Source of the DNA: Bacillota bacterium
GTDB lineage: Bacteria > Armatimonadota > HRBIN16
Direction of reading: 5' to 3'
Assembly: GCA_023511455.1 (NCBI GenBank)
Contig: JAIMBJ010000002.1
Coordinates: forward strand, 211,413 to 275,412
Length of the DNA: 64,000 bases
Shown: positions 26,215 to 34,519 of the stretch, one piece after another
Layout: each line of letters starts with the position of its first letter
Position numbering within the stretch: the first letter of the stretch is position 1
The notes under the pieces: generated by a model
Seen by the model: only the letters and a program-made list of their open reading frames with translations
Database searches by the model: none
Told to the model about the DNA's origin: nothing
Position numbers and translations under genes: made by a program

Positions 26215-27323
26215 GCATCTTCGATGACTCTCAAGGTGTTTTGTGCCGCTGCCTCCCAGCGAAACTGTCTGGCACGCTCCAGCCCACGTTCCACCAGTTG
26301 CTGGCGCACAGTCCCGTCCTGTGTGATGCGCAGAATACCCTCGGCAATCGCCTGTGCGTGGTGAGGGTCGGCTAATATGCCTCCGTCGTCCACGACCTCG
26401 GGCATCGCGGATGTGCTGGACGCCAGCACGGGCGTGCCGCAGCCCATTGCCTCGAGAGGCGGCAAGCCAAACCCCTCGTACAGCGACGGGTACAGCAGCG
26501 CCGTAGCGGCGGCGTACACGCCCGGCAGATGCTCGCGCGGGATGTAGCCCGCAAACACCAGGCGTTCCCGGATGCCCAGACGGCGTGCCTGTGCCGAGAT
26601 GCGCTCGTGTTGCCAGCCGGGCGCGCCCACCAGCACCAGCGGAGGAAGTTCTGCACGCTGCCTTACCAGCGCATACGCATCCAGCAAGCGGGGCAGATTC
26701 TTGCGCGGCTCTAACGTGCCCACAAACAACAGGAATCGCTCCGGCAGGGAATAGCGCACCCTTACCATCGGCTCCAGCGCATGGGCGTTCTCCGGGGTGA
26801 AGATGGCGTCCAGACCATACGGAATGACCGCCACCTTCTCACCCGGCACACCGTACAGTCGCGTGATGTCGGAAGCCGTAGACCGCGAGATGGCGATAAC
26901 CTTCCGCGCGCGTTGCACACTCCAGCGGGTGATGCATCTCAGATATGCTCGCCGCACGGGATGGATGGTTTCGGGCGAGACCTCAAAATTCAGGTCGTGG
27001 ACGGTAACCACTCCCGCACCGTGCCAGCGCATTGGCAGGATGAAAGCGGGCGAGAAAAACACACCTACCCTGTCCCTTTGCAGCAAGCGTGGCAGGATGG
27101 TTTGCTCCCACAGCACCCGCTGGGTACCCGAACGCAGTGGTCGCGACGCGGGCACCCATCGAACCTGCCCGCAGACGGGGATGGACAGTCGCGAAGGCTC
27201 ACCGTACAGCACGAGTTCGTGTGAGGTTGCCTGTGCAATCAGTTCCGGCACCAGGGCACGGATGTAGTGCTGAATACCGGTGTGCGTGGTGGACAGCAGA
27301 TGCACGTTCACGCCGATGCGCAT
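26199..27323 (-). CDS. Family 4 glycosyltransferase (GT-B)
   Basis: A 374-residue GT-B enzyme. The acceptor domain starts 'GVNVHLLSTTHTGIQHYI'. The donor domain contains 'FVGTLEPRKNLPRLLDAY' and the nucleotide-sugar signature 'PSLYEGFGLPPLEAMGCG', with the conserved EGFGLP-E spacing typical of mannosyl- or rhamnosyl-transferases in cell-surface polysaccharide synthesis. No membrane segment. The donor and acceptor are unknown. It overlaps the end of the methylase gene on the opposite strand and lies 3 nt after a DapA-family gene on the same strand, so it belongs to the operon starting at NfeD. Confidence 0.88.
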   Translation of the reverse strand: MRIGVNVHLLSTTHTGIQHYIRALVPELIAQATSHELVLYGEPSRLSIPVCGQVRWVPASRPLRSGTQRVLWEQTILPRLLQRDRVGVFFSPAFILPMRWHGAGVVTVHDLNFEVSPETIHPVRRAYLRCITRWSVQRARKVIAISRSTASDITRLYGVPGEKVAVIPYGLDAIFTPENAHALEPMVRVRYSLPERFLLFVGTLEPRKNLPRLLDAYALVRQRAELPPLVLVGAPGWQHERISAQARRLGIRERLVFAGYIPREHLPGVYAAATALLYPSLYEGFGLPPLEAMGCGTPVLASSTSAMPEVVDDGGILADPHHAQAIAEGILRITQDGTVRQQLVERGLERARQFRWEAAAQNTLRVIEDAYSSS

Positions 27324-27326
27324 GGT

Positions 27327-28205
27327 TCACTGCATTCCCAGCGATTTCAGGCTGCGCCGCAGACTATCTGCCTGCTGTGCGGTCAGGTCCTGCAAAGGGG
27401 GACGTACCGACATTGTGGGCAGACCTCGCCACGCGCATATCTGCTTGATGGCCGGAACGAACGGCAGGGCATCTACGGCTTGCATCACCGCCCTCAGGCG
27501 TTCGTTGAGGAGGGTGGTATCTTCGCCCCGGCGCGAAGTGGTGTCGATATCTACCATCAGTTCGGGAAAGGCGTTTGCCAATCCGGAGATACAGCCTGCT
27601 GCCCCCGAGGCCAGCGCGTCTGCCAGCAGGTTTTCGGCTCCCACAAATATCTGCAGACGGGGAAAACGCAGCAGAAAAGAGAGAAGCGTCTCCCAGTTGC
27701 CCGAGCTGTCCTTCAAGCCAATCAGGTGGGGGTAGTCCAGCAGCCCTTCCACGACCGCGGGGCTGATGTCTACACCCGCCAGCTCGGGGTAATTGTACAG
27801 AACCACAGGAATGTCCACAGCGTCCAGGAGACGCATATAATACGCCACAAGCCCCTCATCGGAGATGCCTTTGTAATAAAAAGGTGGGATAACGAGGATC
27901 GCATCGCATCTGTGCTGTTGGGAAAAGCGGCTCAGCCGCACCGTTTCGGGCAGATTGGCGCAGCCGGTTCCTGCAATCACCACTATGTCGGTAGCGCATT
28001 CACGCACGGTAGCGATAGCGCGCTCCCGCTCTTCGACACTCAGCGAGGTTCCTTCTCCTGTGGTGCCGCAGACCACCAGTCCGACCACACCTCGTTCGCG
28101 TTGCCGGTCCACCAGCGTCTGGAAGAGGGAGTACTCCACCTCTCCCGCTTTGGTTAAGGGCGTAACCAGAGCGGTATATACCCCCCTCGGCAACAACGTC
28201 GCCAT
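27327..28205 (-). CDS. Dihydrodipicolinate synthase-family aldolase
   Basis: A 292-residue (beta/alpha)8 lyase. The pyruvate-binding loop is GTTGEGTSL, the tyrosine motif is LYNYPE, and the Schiff-base lysine is in LIGLKDSSGN. These are shared by DapA, N-acetylneuraminate lyase and KDG aldolases, and I cannot tell the substrate. The presence of YNYP and KDSSGN without the full DapA arginine signature makes a sugar-acid aldolase or a lyase for another keto acid as likely as lysine synthesis. It lies between a glycosyltransferase and a slipin in a five-gene run. Confidence 0.82.
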   Translation of the reverse strand: MATLLPRGVYTALVTPLTKAGEVEYSLFQTLVDRQRERGVVGLVVCGTTGEGTSLSVEERERAIATVRECATDIVVIAGTGCANLPETVRLSRFSQQHRCDAILVIPPFYYKGISDEGLVAYYMRLLDAVDIPVVLYNYPELAGVDISPAVVEGLLDYPHLIGLKDSSGNWETLLSFLLRFPRLQIFVGAENLLADALASGAAGCISGLANAFPELMVDIDTTSRRGEDTTLLNERLRAVMQAVDALPFVPAIKQICAWRGLPTMSVRPPLQDLTAQQADSLRRSLKSLGMQ

Positions 28206-28211
28206 TCCGGC

Positions 28212-29042
28212 CTACTCTCCTCCCGCCGGCTGGGATGAAGGTTGCGCAGGCGGAGTGGGCGGTGTACCCACCTGGCGGATAAACGGTAACAGCAGGTCGA
28301 CGGGCACAGGAATGATGGTGGTGCTGGTGCTCTGTGCGCTCATTTCGGAGATGGTTTGCAGATAGCGCAATTGCAGCGCAGCGGGTTGGGTTGCCATCAT
28401 CTGCGCCGCCTGCACGAGGCGTTCCGCTGCCTGATACTCGCCCTCCGCATTGATGACCTTCGCACGCCGCTCGCGCTCGCTCTCCGCCTGGCGCGCCATC
28501 GCCCGCTTCATGCTATCGGGTAGCACCACGTCGCGCACCTCGACGGCCACTACCTTCACGCCGTAGGGCTCAGTCTGCTCGTCGATGATGCTTTGCAGCT
28601 GCTGGTTAATCTTGTCGCGGTGCGATAGCAGGTCGTCCAGCTCGGCCTGCCCCAAGGTGCTTCGCAAAGTGGTCTGCGAGATGAGGGAGGTGGTGCGGAT
28701 GAAGTTCTCGATTTTGGTGACTGCCGCCGCGGGGTCTATCACCCGAAACAGCACGATAGCATCGACGGTCACCGGCACGTTATCGCGCGTCATCACCTCC
28801 TGGCGAGGCACGTCCATAGTCACCAGGCGGGTATCCACGCGAATGGGACGGTCGATATACGGCAACAGGAAGATGATGCCGGGACCCTTCACTCCCAGCA
28901 GCCGCCCCAACCTCAGCACCACAGCCCGCTCCCACTCGGGCAGCACACGCAGTGTTGCTCGAATGACCAGAATGGCAAAAATCACTATCGCAATGAGAAA
29001 CGCACCCGACTCGCTTGTCAGCAATTGCTCGATGGTGCTCAT
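28212..29042 (-). CDS. Slipin (stomatin-like SPFH/band 7 protein)
   Basis: A 276-residue membrane-associated SPFH protein. An N-terminal helix (about 12-32) is followed by 'LPEWERAVVLRLGRLLGVKGPGI', the hallmark of the slipin branch, and then the band 7 domain with 'RVIDPAAAVTKIENFI' and 'TTLRSTLGQAELDDLLS'. A helical segment with alternating Ala/Glu/Arg (about 185-225) would drive oligomer assembly. The C-terminus is proline-rich. Slipins usually work with the NfeD/ClpP-class protease encoded next to them; here the ATG overlaps the protease stop (ATGA). The pair probably controls membrane protein quality or microdomains. Confidence 0.92.
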   Translation of the reverse strand: MSTIEQLLTSESGAFLIAIVIFAILVIRATLRVLPEWERAVVLRLGRLLGVKGPGIIFLLPYIDRPIRVDTRLVTMDVPRQEVMTRDNVPVTVDAIVLFRVIDPAAAVTKIENFIRTTSLISQTTLRSTLGQAELDDLLSHRDKINQQLQSIIDEQTEPYGVKVVAVEVRDVVLPDSMKRAMARQAESERERRAKVINAEGEYQAAERLVQAAQMMATQPAALQLRYLQTISEMSAQSTSTTIIPVPVDLLLPFIRQVGTPPTPPAQPSSQPAGGE

Positions 29043-30358
29043 GATGTTCCCTCCTCTTTGCGCACGATGGCGGTCAAACCTTCCATCCTCTCGATAATCA
29101 CTCGTTCGCCCGCCTTAATGGATTCTCCTTCGGTGACGGCGTTCCAGTACGCGCCATCATAGAAAATCTTCCCACGCGGGGAAATGTCGGTGCGCGCCAC
29201 AGCCACCGCGCCCTTCATCGCTTCCATGCCGGTTACCCGGCGTGCCTGTTGTGCCCGAATGCCGGCAGCCACGATGAACAGGAAAAAGAACGAGGTCAGC
29301 GCGGTCAGCGTCAGCGCAACCACCCAGGAGACCCGCAGGGCAGGGTCGGGTGTCTCAAAGAGCATCAGCAGTCCCAACAGCATGGATACAGCACCGCCCA
29401 GTGTCAGCACGCCGTGCGATGGAGCGAAGGCGTCGGCAATAAACAGGATAACCGCCAGCACCAGCAGGGCAATGCCTGCCCACGAGACGGGCAGCACCGA
29501 AAAGCCGTACAGCATCAGCAACAACGAGATAACCCCAATCACGCCGGGGAAGATGGCTCCGGGGTTCTGAATCTCTGCAATCAGCCCGTACAGCGCCAGC
29601 ACGCCCAGAATCGCCAGCACATTCGGGTTGACCAGTACCTGCAGCAGACGCTCCCGGAATACCATCTCCGAACGCTGGACTGGAGCTTCGCGCGTCTTCA
29701 GCACCACCGTGCGCTGGGGAAGTTTGACCGTGCGCCCGTCTATCTTCTCCAGCAGAGCGTTCAGGTTGGGAGCTACCAAATCGATCACGCGCTTTTCCAG
29801 TGCCTGTTTTTCACTGATCGCCGCGCCTTCCCGAACCGCCAGCTCCGCCCATTCGGCGTTGCGTCCCCGTTGCTCGGCAAGAGAACGGATGTAAGATGCG
29901 GCGTAGTTGGTCACCTTTTTCTCCATCGCGCGGGGCACATCTTCTCCTGTAGCCGAAACGGGTGTCGCCGCCCCAATGCTGGTTCCGGGCGCCATCGCCG
30001 CGATGTGCGATGCGACCGTGATGAACGTGCCTGCCGAGCCCGCTTTCGCTCCCGACGGCGACACATACACCGCGACCGGAATATCGCTGGCAAGGATGGC
30101 TTTCACGATGTCTTCCATCGAAGTCATCAAACCGCCGGGGGTGTCCAGCTCCACCACCAGCAGTTGCGCGCCGCGCTCACGGGCTAACCGCAGGGTGCGC
30201 GAGAAATACTCGGCGTTTGGCGGGGCAATCACCCCCTCCATGCGCATCACGATGACCGGGGGCACGTCTGCAGGTTTCTGAGCAAGCGCGAATCCCACCC
30301 ACACGAGGAACGCAAGGAGCAAAAGCCTTCTTAGCCAGCGGAACGATGACATCATCAT
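29039..30358 (-). CDS. NfeD-family membrane serine protease (ClpP class)
   Basis: A 439-residue protein with signal peptide, ClpP-class protease domain, four or five membrane helices and a C-terminal NfeD OB-fold. The serine nucleophile is in SPSGAKAGSAGTF, and the segment 'ELDTPGGLMTSMEDIVKAIL' precedes it as in PH1510-type proteases. A downstream lysine dyad partner is expected near 'VTNYAASYIRSLAEQRGRN'. The C-terminal 'ISPRGKIFYDGAYWNAVTEG' matches the NfeD fold. It probably cleaves the C-terminus of the slipin partner or other membrane substrates. It heads the operon with slipin, the aldolase and the glycosyltransferase. Confidence 0.9.
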   Translation of the reverse strand: MMMSSFRWLRRLLLLAFLVWVGFALAQKPADVPPVIVMRMEGVIAPPNAEYFSRTLRLARERGAQLLVVELDTPGGLMTSMEDIVKAILASDIPVAVYVSPSGAKAGSAGTFITVASHIAAMAPGTSIGAATPVSATGEDVPRAMEKKVTNYAASYIRSLAEQRGRNAEWAELAVREGAAISEKQALEKRVIDLVAPNLNALLEKIDGRTVKLPQRTVVLKTREAPVQRSEMVFRERLLQVLVNPNVLAILGVLALYGLIAEIQNPGAIFPGVIGVISLLLMLYGFSVLPVSWAGIALLVLAVILFIADAFAPSHGVLTLGGAVSMLLGLLMLFETPDPALRVSWVVALTLTALTSFFFLFIVAAGIRAQQARRVTGMEAMKGAVAVARTDISPRGKIFYDGAYWNAVTEGESIKAGERVIIERMEGLTAIVRKEEGTS

Positions 30359-30428
30359 GCACCCGTCCCTTTCCCATCAATGGAAGCTTCCTTTCATAGT
30401 GTATCACCAAAAGCGGTCTTCGGTCAAT

Positions 30429-32237
30429 CTATACTGCGAACGGACTGCGCATCTCATCGGAGAGGGCGGTGTCGCGCACCGGCAGCCACGAACGGTACAC
30501 CGTACCTGCTGCGCCCGCACTGGCAAAGTCACACAGCCGGAGGGCACGTCCGTCCGTCGTGGCGAAGCGCAGTAAAAAGAGCGGCGGCAGCCATTCCTTT
30601 TTCTGTTCCTCCACGTAATGCAGGTGTGAAAGACTGAGCGTCGGCACCTCGTCGGGGTCCATGGCGTTGAACCGCTGGTCATAGGCGAGCAAAACCGGTC
30701 CTCTGTACAGCGATACCTTTCCTGCCTGTTCGCGTTCACCCAGCCAGGCGTGCAGGCTGAAGTCAAACCGGATGCGGATGGTGTCACCACTGCGCCACTC
30801 GCGTTGTAGACTCAGATAGGTTCCAGGCATGACGTCGGGCACACGCTGAGCGTTCAGCCAGATTTCTGTCTTGCGCGACCACCCCGGAATGCGAAGGCGC
30901 AGGGCGAACTCCGTCGGATGGGTCAAGCCAATACCTATCTGCACCTCCTGCCGACAGGGATAGTCGCCCTGCACGGTCAGCGTAAGTGTCCTTCCGCGCA
31001 TGAGGTGCACCTGCATCTTGCCGGGTCCATAATAGTTCAGATTCACGCCTCCGGGGGTGCACATCACTGCCCATTCGGAGAGCATTCCCAGCCCGCGCGG
31101 CGCGTTTACCGAACAGCAGTTCAACTCCGGCGCGCCCTGATGCGCCTGGAACACAATGTCGTGTGCTGCGGCGCGGCGTAGTCCATCCATCGGGGTATTG
31201 TAGGTCCACCACCTGCCGGAGGGATGCTGTGCCCCTAACACGGCGTTGTAGGTTGCCAGCTCCAGCTCATCGGCGACGGTGGGGTCACCCGTGATGCGCA
31301 GCACGTCGATGCACAGCGCCATCCATGCAATGACACAGCAGGTCTCGATCGCGCGGGTGTCATAGGGATTACCCACTGCCTGCTCCGCCGAGGAGAACGC
31401 GCCGCTGTTATGCCGGTCGGTCTTGCGGATACTGCGGTAGATGTGCAGCACTGCCCGCCGGTAGCGTTCGTCGCCCGTGATGAAGTAGAGCTCGGCAATC
31501 GCCTGCACATTGGGCAGGCTTTCCCAGCGGGGCTTGGGCGTCTGATAGAACTCCACACCGCGTAATGCAGTGCGTACATAGTCGCCTGCGGGAGGTGTTT
31601 CCCAGTCCTTCTCTATCTCGCGCACCATCTGCAGGTAGCGCGTATTCCGCGTTGACTGATACAGCAGGCAGAGCACATGGCTGATTGCCATGTTCATCTC
31701 CTCCGCGCCCGCGCTGAGAATGCGCGTGCCACTATCTAGGAATCGGCGACAGATGAGGTCTGCCGCTTTGCAGGCGGACTGCAGGGCGTCGGCATCGCCC
31801 GTCTCCTGCCACCAGTACCATAACCCCAGCATACAGTGGTAGTGCCCCCACAGGTCCCAGAGCGGGCTTTGTCCGTCGTGCGTCTTGCCGGTCAACCTTT
31901 CGGGTTTCGGGTGGGGACCGAGATAGCCGTCTGCGTCCTGCACGGAAATCAGCTCCCTGACGAACCACTGCAGAAGGTCACGCAGGCGTCGGTCACGGCT
32001 GAGGCGGTAGCCCTGCACAGCGGAGATGAGGTATTTTCCGGCAAATTCGCCTGCCCAGGGCACCAGCGCACGGCGGGGCTTGCGGTCGCGGTCGCGAAAC
32101 ATCTGCAACATCGCCGGGTTGGCGATGGGCGCGGTCAACAACCACTGATTCAGGTTGGCTTGCAGGCGTTCGCCTATCCAGCCTTCGAAGCGGAAATGGC
32201 AACCTCTGGGACATTCACATGCTGGTGCTACAGACAT
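30429..32237 (-). CDS. Glycoside hydrolase family 127-like (DUF1680) beta-L-arabinofuranosidase
   Basis: A 602-residue enzyme with the GH127/DUF1680 layout: (alpha/alpha)6 barrel followed by beta-sandwiches. The predicted zinc/nucleophile cysteines and glutamate are visible as AIETCC (about residue 310) and ELNCCSVNAPRG (about residue 380), where family members coordinate zinc with three cysteines and a glutamate and use one cysteine as the nucleophile. No signal peptide, so it may act on imported oligosaccharides. The ribosome-binding site GGAGGTG is good but lies inside a predicted 13-bp hairpin. The exact sugar is inferred from family. Confidence 0.87.
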   Translation of the reverse strand: MSVAPACECPRGCHFRFEGWIGERLQANLNQWLLTAPIANPAMLQMFRDRDRKPRRALVPWAGEFAGKYLISAVQGYRLSRDRRLRDLLQWFVRELISVQDADGYLGPHPKPERLTGKTHDGQSPLWDLWGHYHCMLGLWYWWQETGDADALQSACKAADLICRRFLDSGTRILSAGAEEMNMAISHVLCLLYQSTRNTRYLQMVREIEKDWETPPAGDYVRTALRGVEFYQTPKPRWESLPNVQAIAELYFITGDERYRRAVLHIYRSIRKTDRHNSGAFSSAEQAVGNPYDTRAIETCCVIAWMALCIDVLRITGDPTVADELELATYNAVLGAQHPSGRWWTYNTPMDGLRRAAAHDIVFQAHQGAPELNCCSVNAPRGLGMLSEWAVMCTPGGVNLNYYGPGKMQVHLMRGRTLTLTVQGDYPCRQEVQIGIGLTHPTEFALRLRIPGWSRKTEIWLNAQRVPDVMPGTYLSLQREWRSGDTIRIRFDFSLHAWLGEREQAGKVSLYRGPVLLAYDQRFNAMDPDEVPTLSLSHLHYVEEQKKEWLPPLFLLRFATTDGRALRLCDFASAGAAGTVYRSWLPVRDTALSDEMRSPFAV

Positions 32238-32241
32238 GGCG

Positions 32242-32302
32242 ACACCTCCGCAGGTTTTGTGCTTCTCATTCGCACTGCGAACAGCGATTCCTGCGGAGGT
32301 GT
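32242..32302 (-). promoter_or_regulatory. Hairpin that would sequester the GH127 ribosome-binding site
   Basis: ACACCTCCGCAGG (32242-32254) and CCTGCGGAGGTGT (32290-32302) are perfect 13-nt complements around a 35-nt loop, between the osmC stop and the GH127 ATG. In the mRNA the 3' arm contains the GGAGG 7 nt before the ATG, so folding would block initiation. Control by translation from upstream, temperature or a protein is conceivable. Confidence 0.65.
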
Positions 32303-32310
32303 TGGCGTTA

Positions 32311-32799
32311 CTATCGTGCGGGGGAAGTCTCTACGGGATGTTGCACCGTCCACTCGCTGTGCAACTCCACACCTGCCGCCTTCAGCAGGGTGTATACCGG
32401 GCAACGTCGCTGCACCTCTTCCTGCAAAGCCCGAACCTGCTCTGGCGAGGCAGAGGTCTGAATCTCCACTCGCTCCCGCACCGTGCGGAAGTAAGGGGGC
32501 ACATTCGGGTCGCCCATCGCGCCGCGCAGGTCCAAATCACCTTCGGCGTGCAGGGTGACGCCGTATACGTCAATACCCTTCTCACGCGCGATGACCTGCG
32601 TCATCACAGCCAGACAGCCGTTTAGTGCTGCCAGCAGCAGCTCCATCGGGTTGGGCGCACTGTCCTGTCCACCAAACGAAGGCGGCTCATCGCTATAGAT
32701 GGGTTCGAAATCGCGCACTTGCAGGCGTGCACGCATCCCGCCTTCCCACTTGCCATCCGCACTGAGGTGCATCCATATGGGCTGGTTTGAACTCGACAT
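32311..32799 (-). CDS. OsmC-family peroxiredoxin-like protein
   Basis: A 162-residue OsmC/Ohr-fold protein. The two cysteines expected of a thiol peroxidase are present: one in 'LLLAALNGCLAVMTQVIA' (near residue 62) and one in QRRCPVYTLL (near residue 133). The segment 'DSAPNPMELLLAALNGC' is typical. It may reduce organic hydroperoxides. The start at 32799 is preferred because CGGAGG sits 7 nt upstream; an ATG six codons earlier would overlap that site. Probably co-transcribed with the GH127 gene. Confidence 0.88.
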   Translation of the reverse strand: MSSSNQPIWMHLSADGKWEGGMRARLQVRDFEPIYSDEPPSFGGQDSAPNPMELLLAALNGCLAVMTQVIAREKGIDVYGVTLHAEGDLDLRGAMGDPNVPPYFRTVRERVEIQTSASPEQVRALQEEVQRRCPVYTLLKAAGVELHSEWTVQHPVETSPAR

Positions 32800-33109
32800 G
32801 TCAAGCCTCCGATTCATGCATTGTTGACCTAGTATATCATAAAAATAAACTTTAACGCAAGCCGCAGCCGCGATGTTCCATCAATCCGCCGGACACCCGG
32901 TGGAGATTCTGTGTCGTATCTTGATGGCGTGGTAATCACCTGCTGTGTCCGTAAACCCGCCTGCCCCCTGCCCGGGATAGCCTGATGCTAGATAGTCATT
33001 GCATAAATCGTGGGTTTATTGTCAAACCATGCAGAGCGGCGTGCCCGGAATGCGTAATCAACCTGTGCAAAAAATCTCAATCTTAACATTTTCTTAACAA
33101 AAGCCATGA
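32800..33109. other. Gene-free stretch upstream of osmC
   Basis: No coding region is convincing here. The part next to osmC is AT-rich and contains minus-strand -10-like words (GATATACT). The middle is GC-richer without repeats. The part after about 33070 is again AT-rich (TCTTAACATTTTCTTAACA) and forms the upstream region of the small RNA promoter. Confidence 0.5.
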
Positions 33110-33115
33110 TATAAT
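33110..33115 (+). promoter_or_regulatory. Extended -10 promoter of the small RNA
   Basis: TGATATAAT, i.e. TATAAT at 33110-33115 preceded by TG one base away, is an extended -10 element. The -35 region is A/T-rich but not consensus. Initiation near 33122 is expected. Confidence 0.6.
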
Positions 33116-33121
33116 AATAAG

Positions 33122-33288
33122 CGGAAAGAGGGACACGCCGCGACGACAGGAAAAGCAAGTAGCAATCATCGCTCGGGTTATTCCTTCGCGGCGATGAAGA
33201 CAGGCTTAACAGCACCCTCTACACAACAACAAGCGAACACGGGAGACTGTGCGCATTTGGCGGGGCTAGCTACCCCGCCATTTTTTTT
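33122..33288 (+). ncRNA. Candidate small RNA with own promoter and terminator
   Basis: A segment of about 167 nt runs from an extended -10 promoter to a canonical terminator (TGGCGGGG, 7-nt loop, CCCCGCCA, then eight T, 33258-33288). Long-range pairings are visible: AGAGGG near the 5' end with CCCTCT near 33214, and CGCCGCG (about 33137) with CGCGGCG (about 33186), which competes with a local TCATCGC/GCGATGA hairpin. An ATG at 33194 opens a frame that crosses the terminator without a ribosome-binding site, so it is unlikely to be translated. It does not show the conserved core of SRP RNA, RNase P, tmRNA or T-box. A 6S-like RNA cannot be excluded. Confidence 0.55.
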
Positions 33289-33356
33289 GCTAAATGGTTG
33301 CAGCGTCCAGCGAAGCTTGGTTCGCTTGCCGGGATCTCAAGGTAGGGTGGAAATCT

Positions 33357-33833
33357 TCAGGCGGCCTGTGGCGCAGCGAGTCGTTGTATGCGTTCCACCT
33401 GTTTCCTGTCCAGGAGGCGATTGGGGTCAAGTAGAAGCACCAGCCTTTCGCCATCATGCCCGATAGCCTGCACGTAGTCGTTCTGTTCGTTGAGCAAGAG
33501 AGCCGTTGGGGGCTCGGTATCCTCTTCGGCGAAGTGGTGCACGGTGCTGACGCTATCCACCAGAAAACCGACCGGCTGTCCGTTCACTTCCGCTACCACC
33601 ACGCGCATCTGCGGGTCGGGCGATGTCGGTTCCATTCCGAACCGTTCCCGAAGGCATACCACGGGTATGGTGGCTCCCCGCAAAGCGGCTACGCCTTGCA
33701 GCCAGCGTGGTGCGCGGGGAACGCGCGCGATAGGCGGAACGTGGATGATTTCCCGTACCGCGGTGACGGGGAAGCCCACCCTCTCCCCGCCTACCGTTGC
33801 CTGCACATACAGGTTCTGTCCTTCCTGAGGCAT
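33357..33833 (-). CDS. cheW: Chemotaxis coupling protein CheW
   Basis: A 158-residue CheW-type SH3-like protein that links receptors to the CheA kinase. Recognisable features are the start 'YVQATVGGERVGFPVTAVREI', the core 'RAPRWLQGVAALRGATIPVVCL' (RG-x-x-x-PV motif) and 'VGFLVDSVSTVH'. Length is normal. It is the last gene of a chemotaxis run, separated by 21 nt from the small YjfB-like gene. CheA and receptors must be encoded elsewhere. Confidence 0.92.
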   Translation of the reverse strand: MPQEGQNLYVQATVGGERVGFPVTAVREIIHVPPIARVPRAPRWLQGVAALRGATIPVVCLRERFGMEPTSPDPQMRVVVAEVNGQPVGFLVDSVSTVHHFAEEDTEPPTALLLNEQNDYVQAIGHDGERLVLLLDPNRLLDRKQVERIQRLAAPQAA

Positions 33834-33854
33834 GGGTAACCTCCTCCTGAAGCG

Positions 33855-34034
33855 TCACGCCCGGATGTCGAGAAGCTTTCCGGCGTCCTCAATCATCTGT
33901 ACCAGTTGTTCACCGCTCTGCTGCTGGGCATCCATTGTCTTGCGCAGGAGCTTGATTTGATACTCCTGTTGCCTCTGCTCACTGCGCAACATCGACGCCA
34001 GCAGGCTCATGGCTGCACGTTCTTCTACTCGCAT
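33855..34034 (-). CDS. YjfB-like putative motility protein
   Basis: A 59-residue helical protein. Residues 15-50 form an amphipathic helix rich in Gln, Lys and Met (KLLRKTMDAQQQSGEQLVQM) ending in a short loop (IEDAGKLLDIRA). This is the pattern of YjfB-type small proteins annotated as putative motility proteins. The ATG at 34034 follows AGGAG by 11 nt and lies 1 nt after the cheX stop. Upstream in-frame codons lie inside cheX and lack a ribosome site. Function is unknown; its place between cheX and cheW supports a chemotaxis or flagellar role. Confidence 0.65.
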   Translation of the reverse strand: MRVEERAAMSLLASMLRSEQRQQEYQIKLLRKTMDAQQQSGEQLVQMIEDAGKLLDIRA

Positions 34035-34035
34035 G

Positions 34036-34506
34036 TTATTTTCTCTCCTGCAGGCTGACGTTGATTTCCAGGTCACCGAACTCTCCCAGCGTGATGGGCA
34101 CCACCAGCGCGGGGGTGTTTACGGTGGAGATTTTGACGTTGCTGCCGCGAATGATGCTGGGCGGCGAGATATCGCAGGTGTAACCTTTCTCTGCTAACAG
34201 TGCTGCCGCGTTCCCGGTAATCATGTTACCCAGTTCGGCTATTGCGCTGGCAGCCAGCGCATCGAAGGTGCGGATGGGCTGTCCTATCATGTGCGACGCG
34301 ATTTTGTCGGCAGTGGTCAGGCTCATCCCGTAGATGACCGTGCCCTCGACCTTGCCGGTCACGCCCATGACGATGCTACACTGCTGGGTGGTGAAGATGC
34401 CCGGGCGCATCGCCAGCTGTCCCTTATCAGGCACGACCCCCAGCACCATCTCCAGCACCGAGTATGCCGCGCTGACAAACGGGTTGATATATTCCACTCG
34501 CATCAT
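34036..34506 (-). CDS. cheX: CheX-type chemotaxis phosphatase
   Basis: A 156-residue protein with a CheC/CheX/FliY fold and a single phosphatase motif, ELGNMITGNA (ExxN), near residue 92. The start 'VEYINPFVSAAYSVLEMVLG' is typical of CheX dimers that dephosphorylate CheY-P. RBS AAGGAG at 8 nt. It follows cheY directly, which fits its substrate. The cluster also has CheC with two ExxN motifs, so two different CheY-P phosphatases are present. Confidence 0.9.
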   Translation of the reverse strand: MMRVEYINPFVSAAYSVLEMVLGVVPDKGQLAMRPGIFTTQQCSIVMGVTGKVEGTVIYGMSLTTADKIASHMIGQPIRTFDALAASAIAELGNMITGNAAALLAEKGYTCDISPPSIIRGSNVKISTVNTPALVVPITLGEFGDLEINVSLQERK

Positions 34507-34519
34507 GTTGAGACTCCTT

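Noticed and set aside
33194..33466. 90-residue protein within the small RNA
   Set aside because: No ribosome-binding site, and the frame runs through a strong terminator into the cheW 3' end on the other strand.
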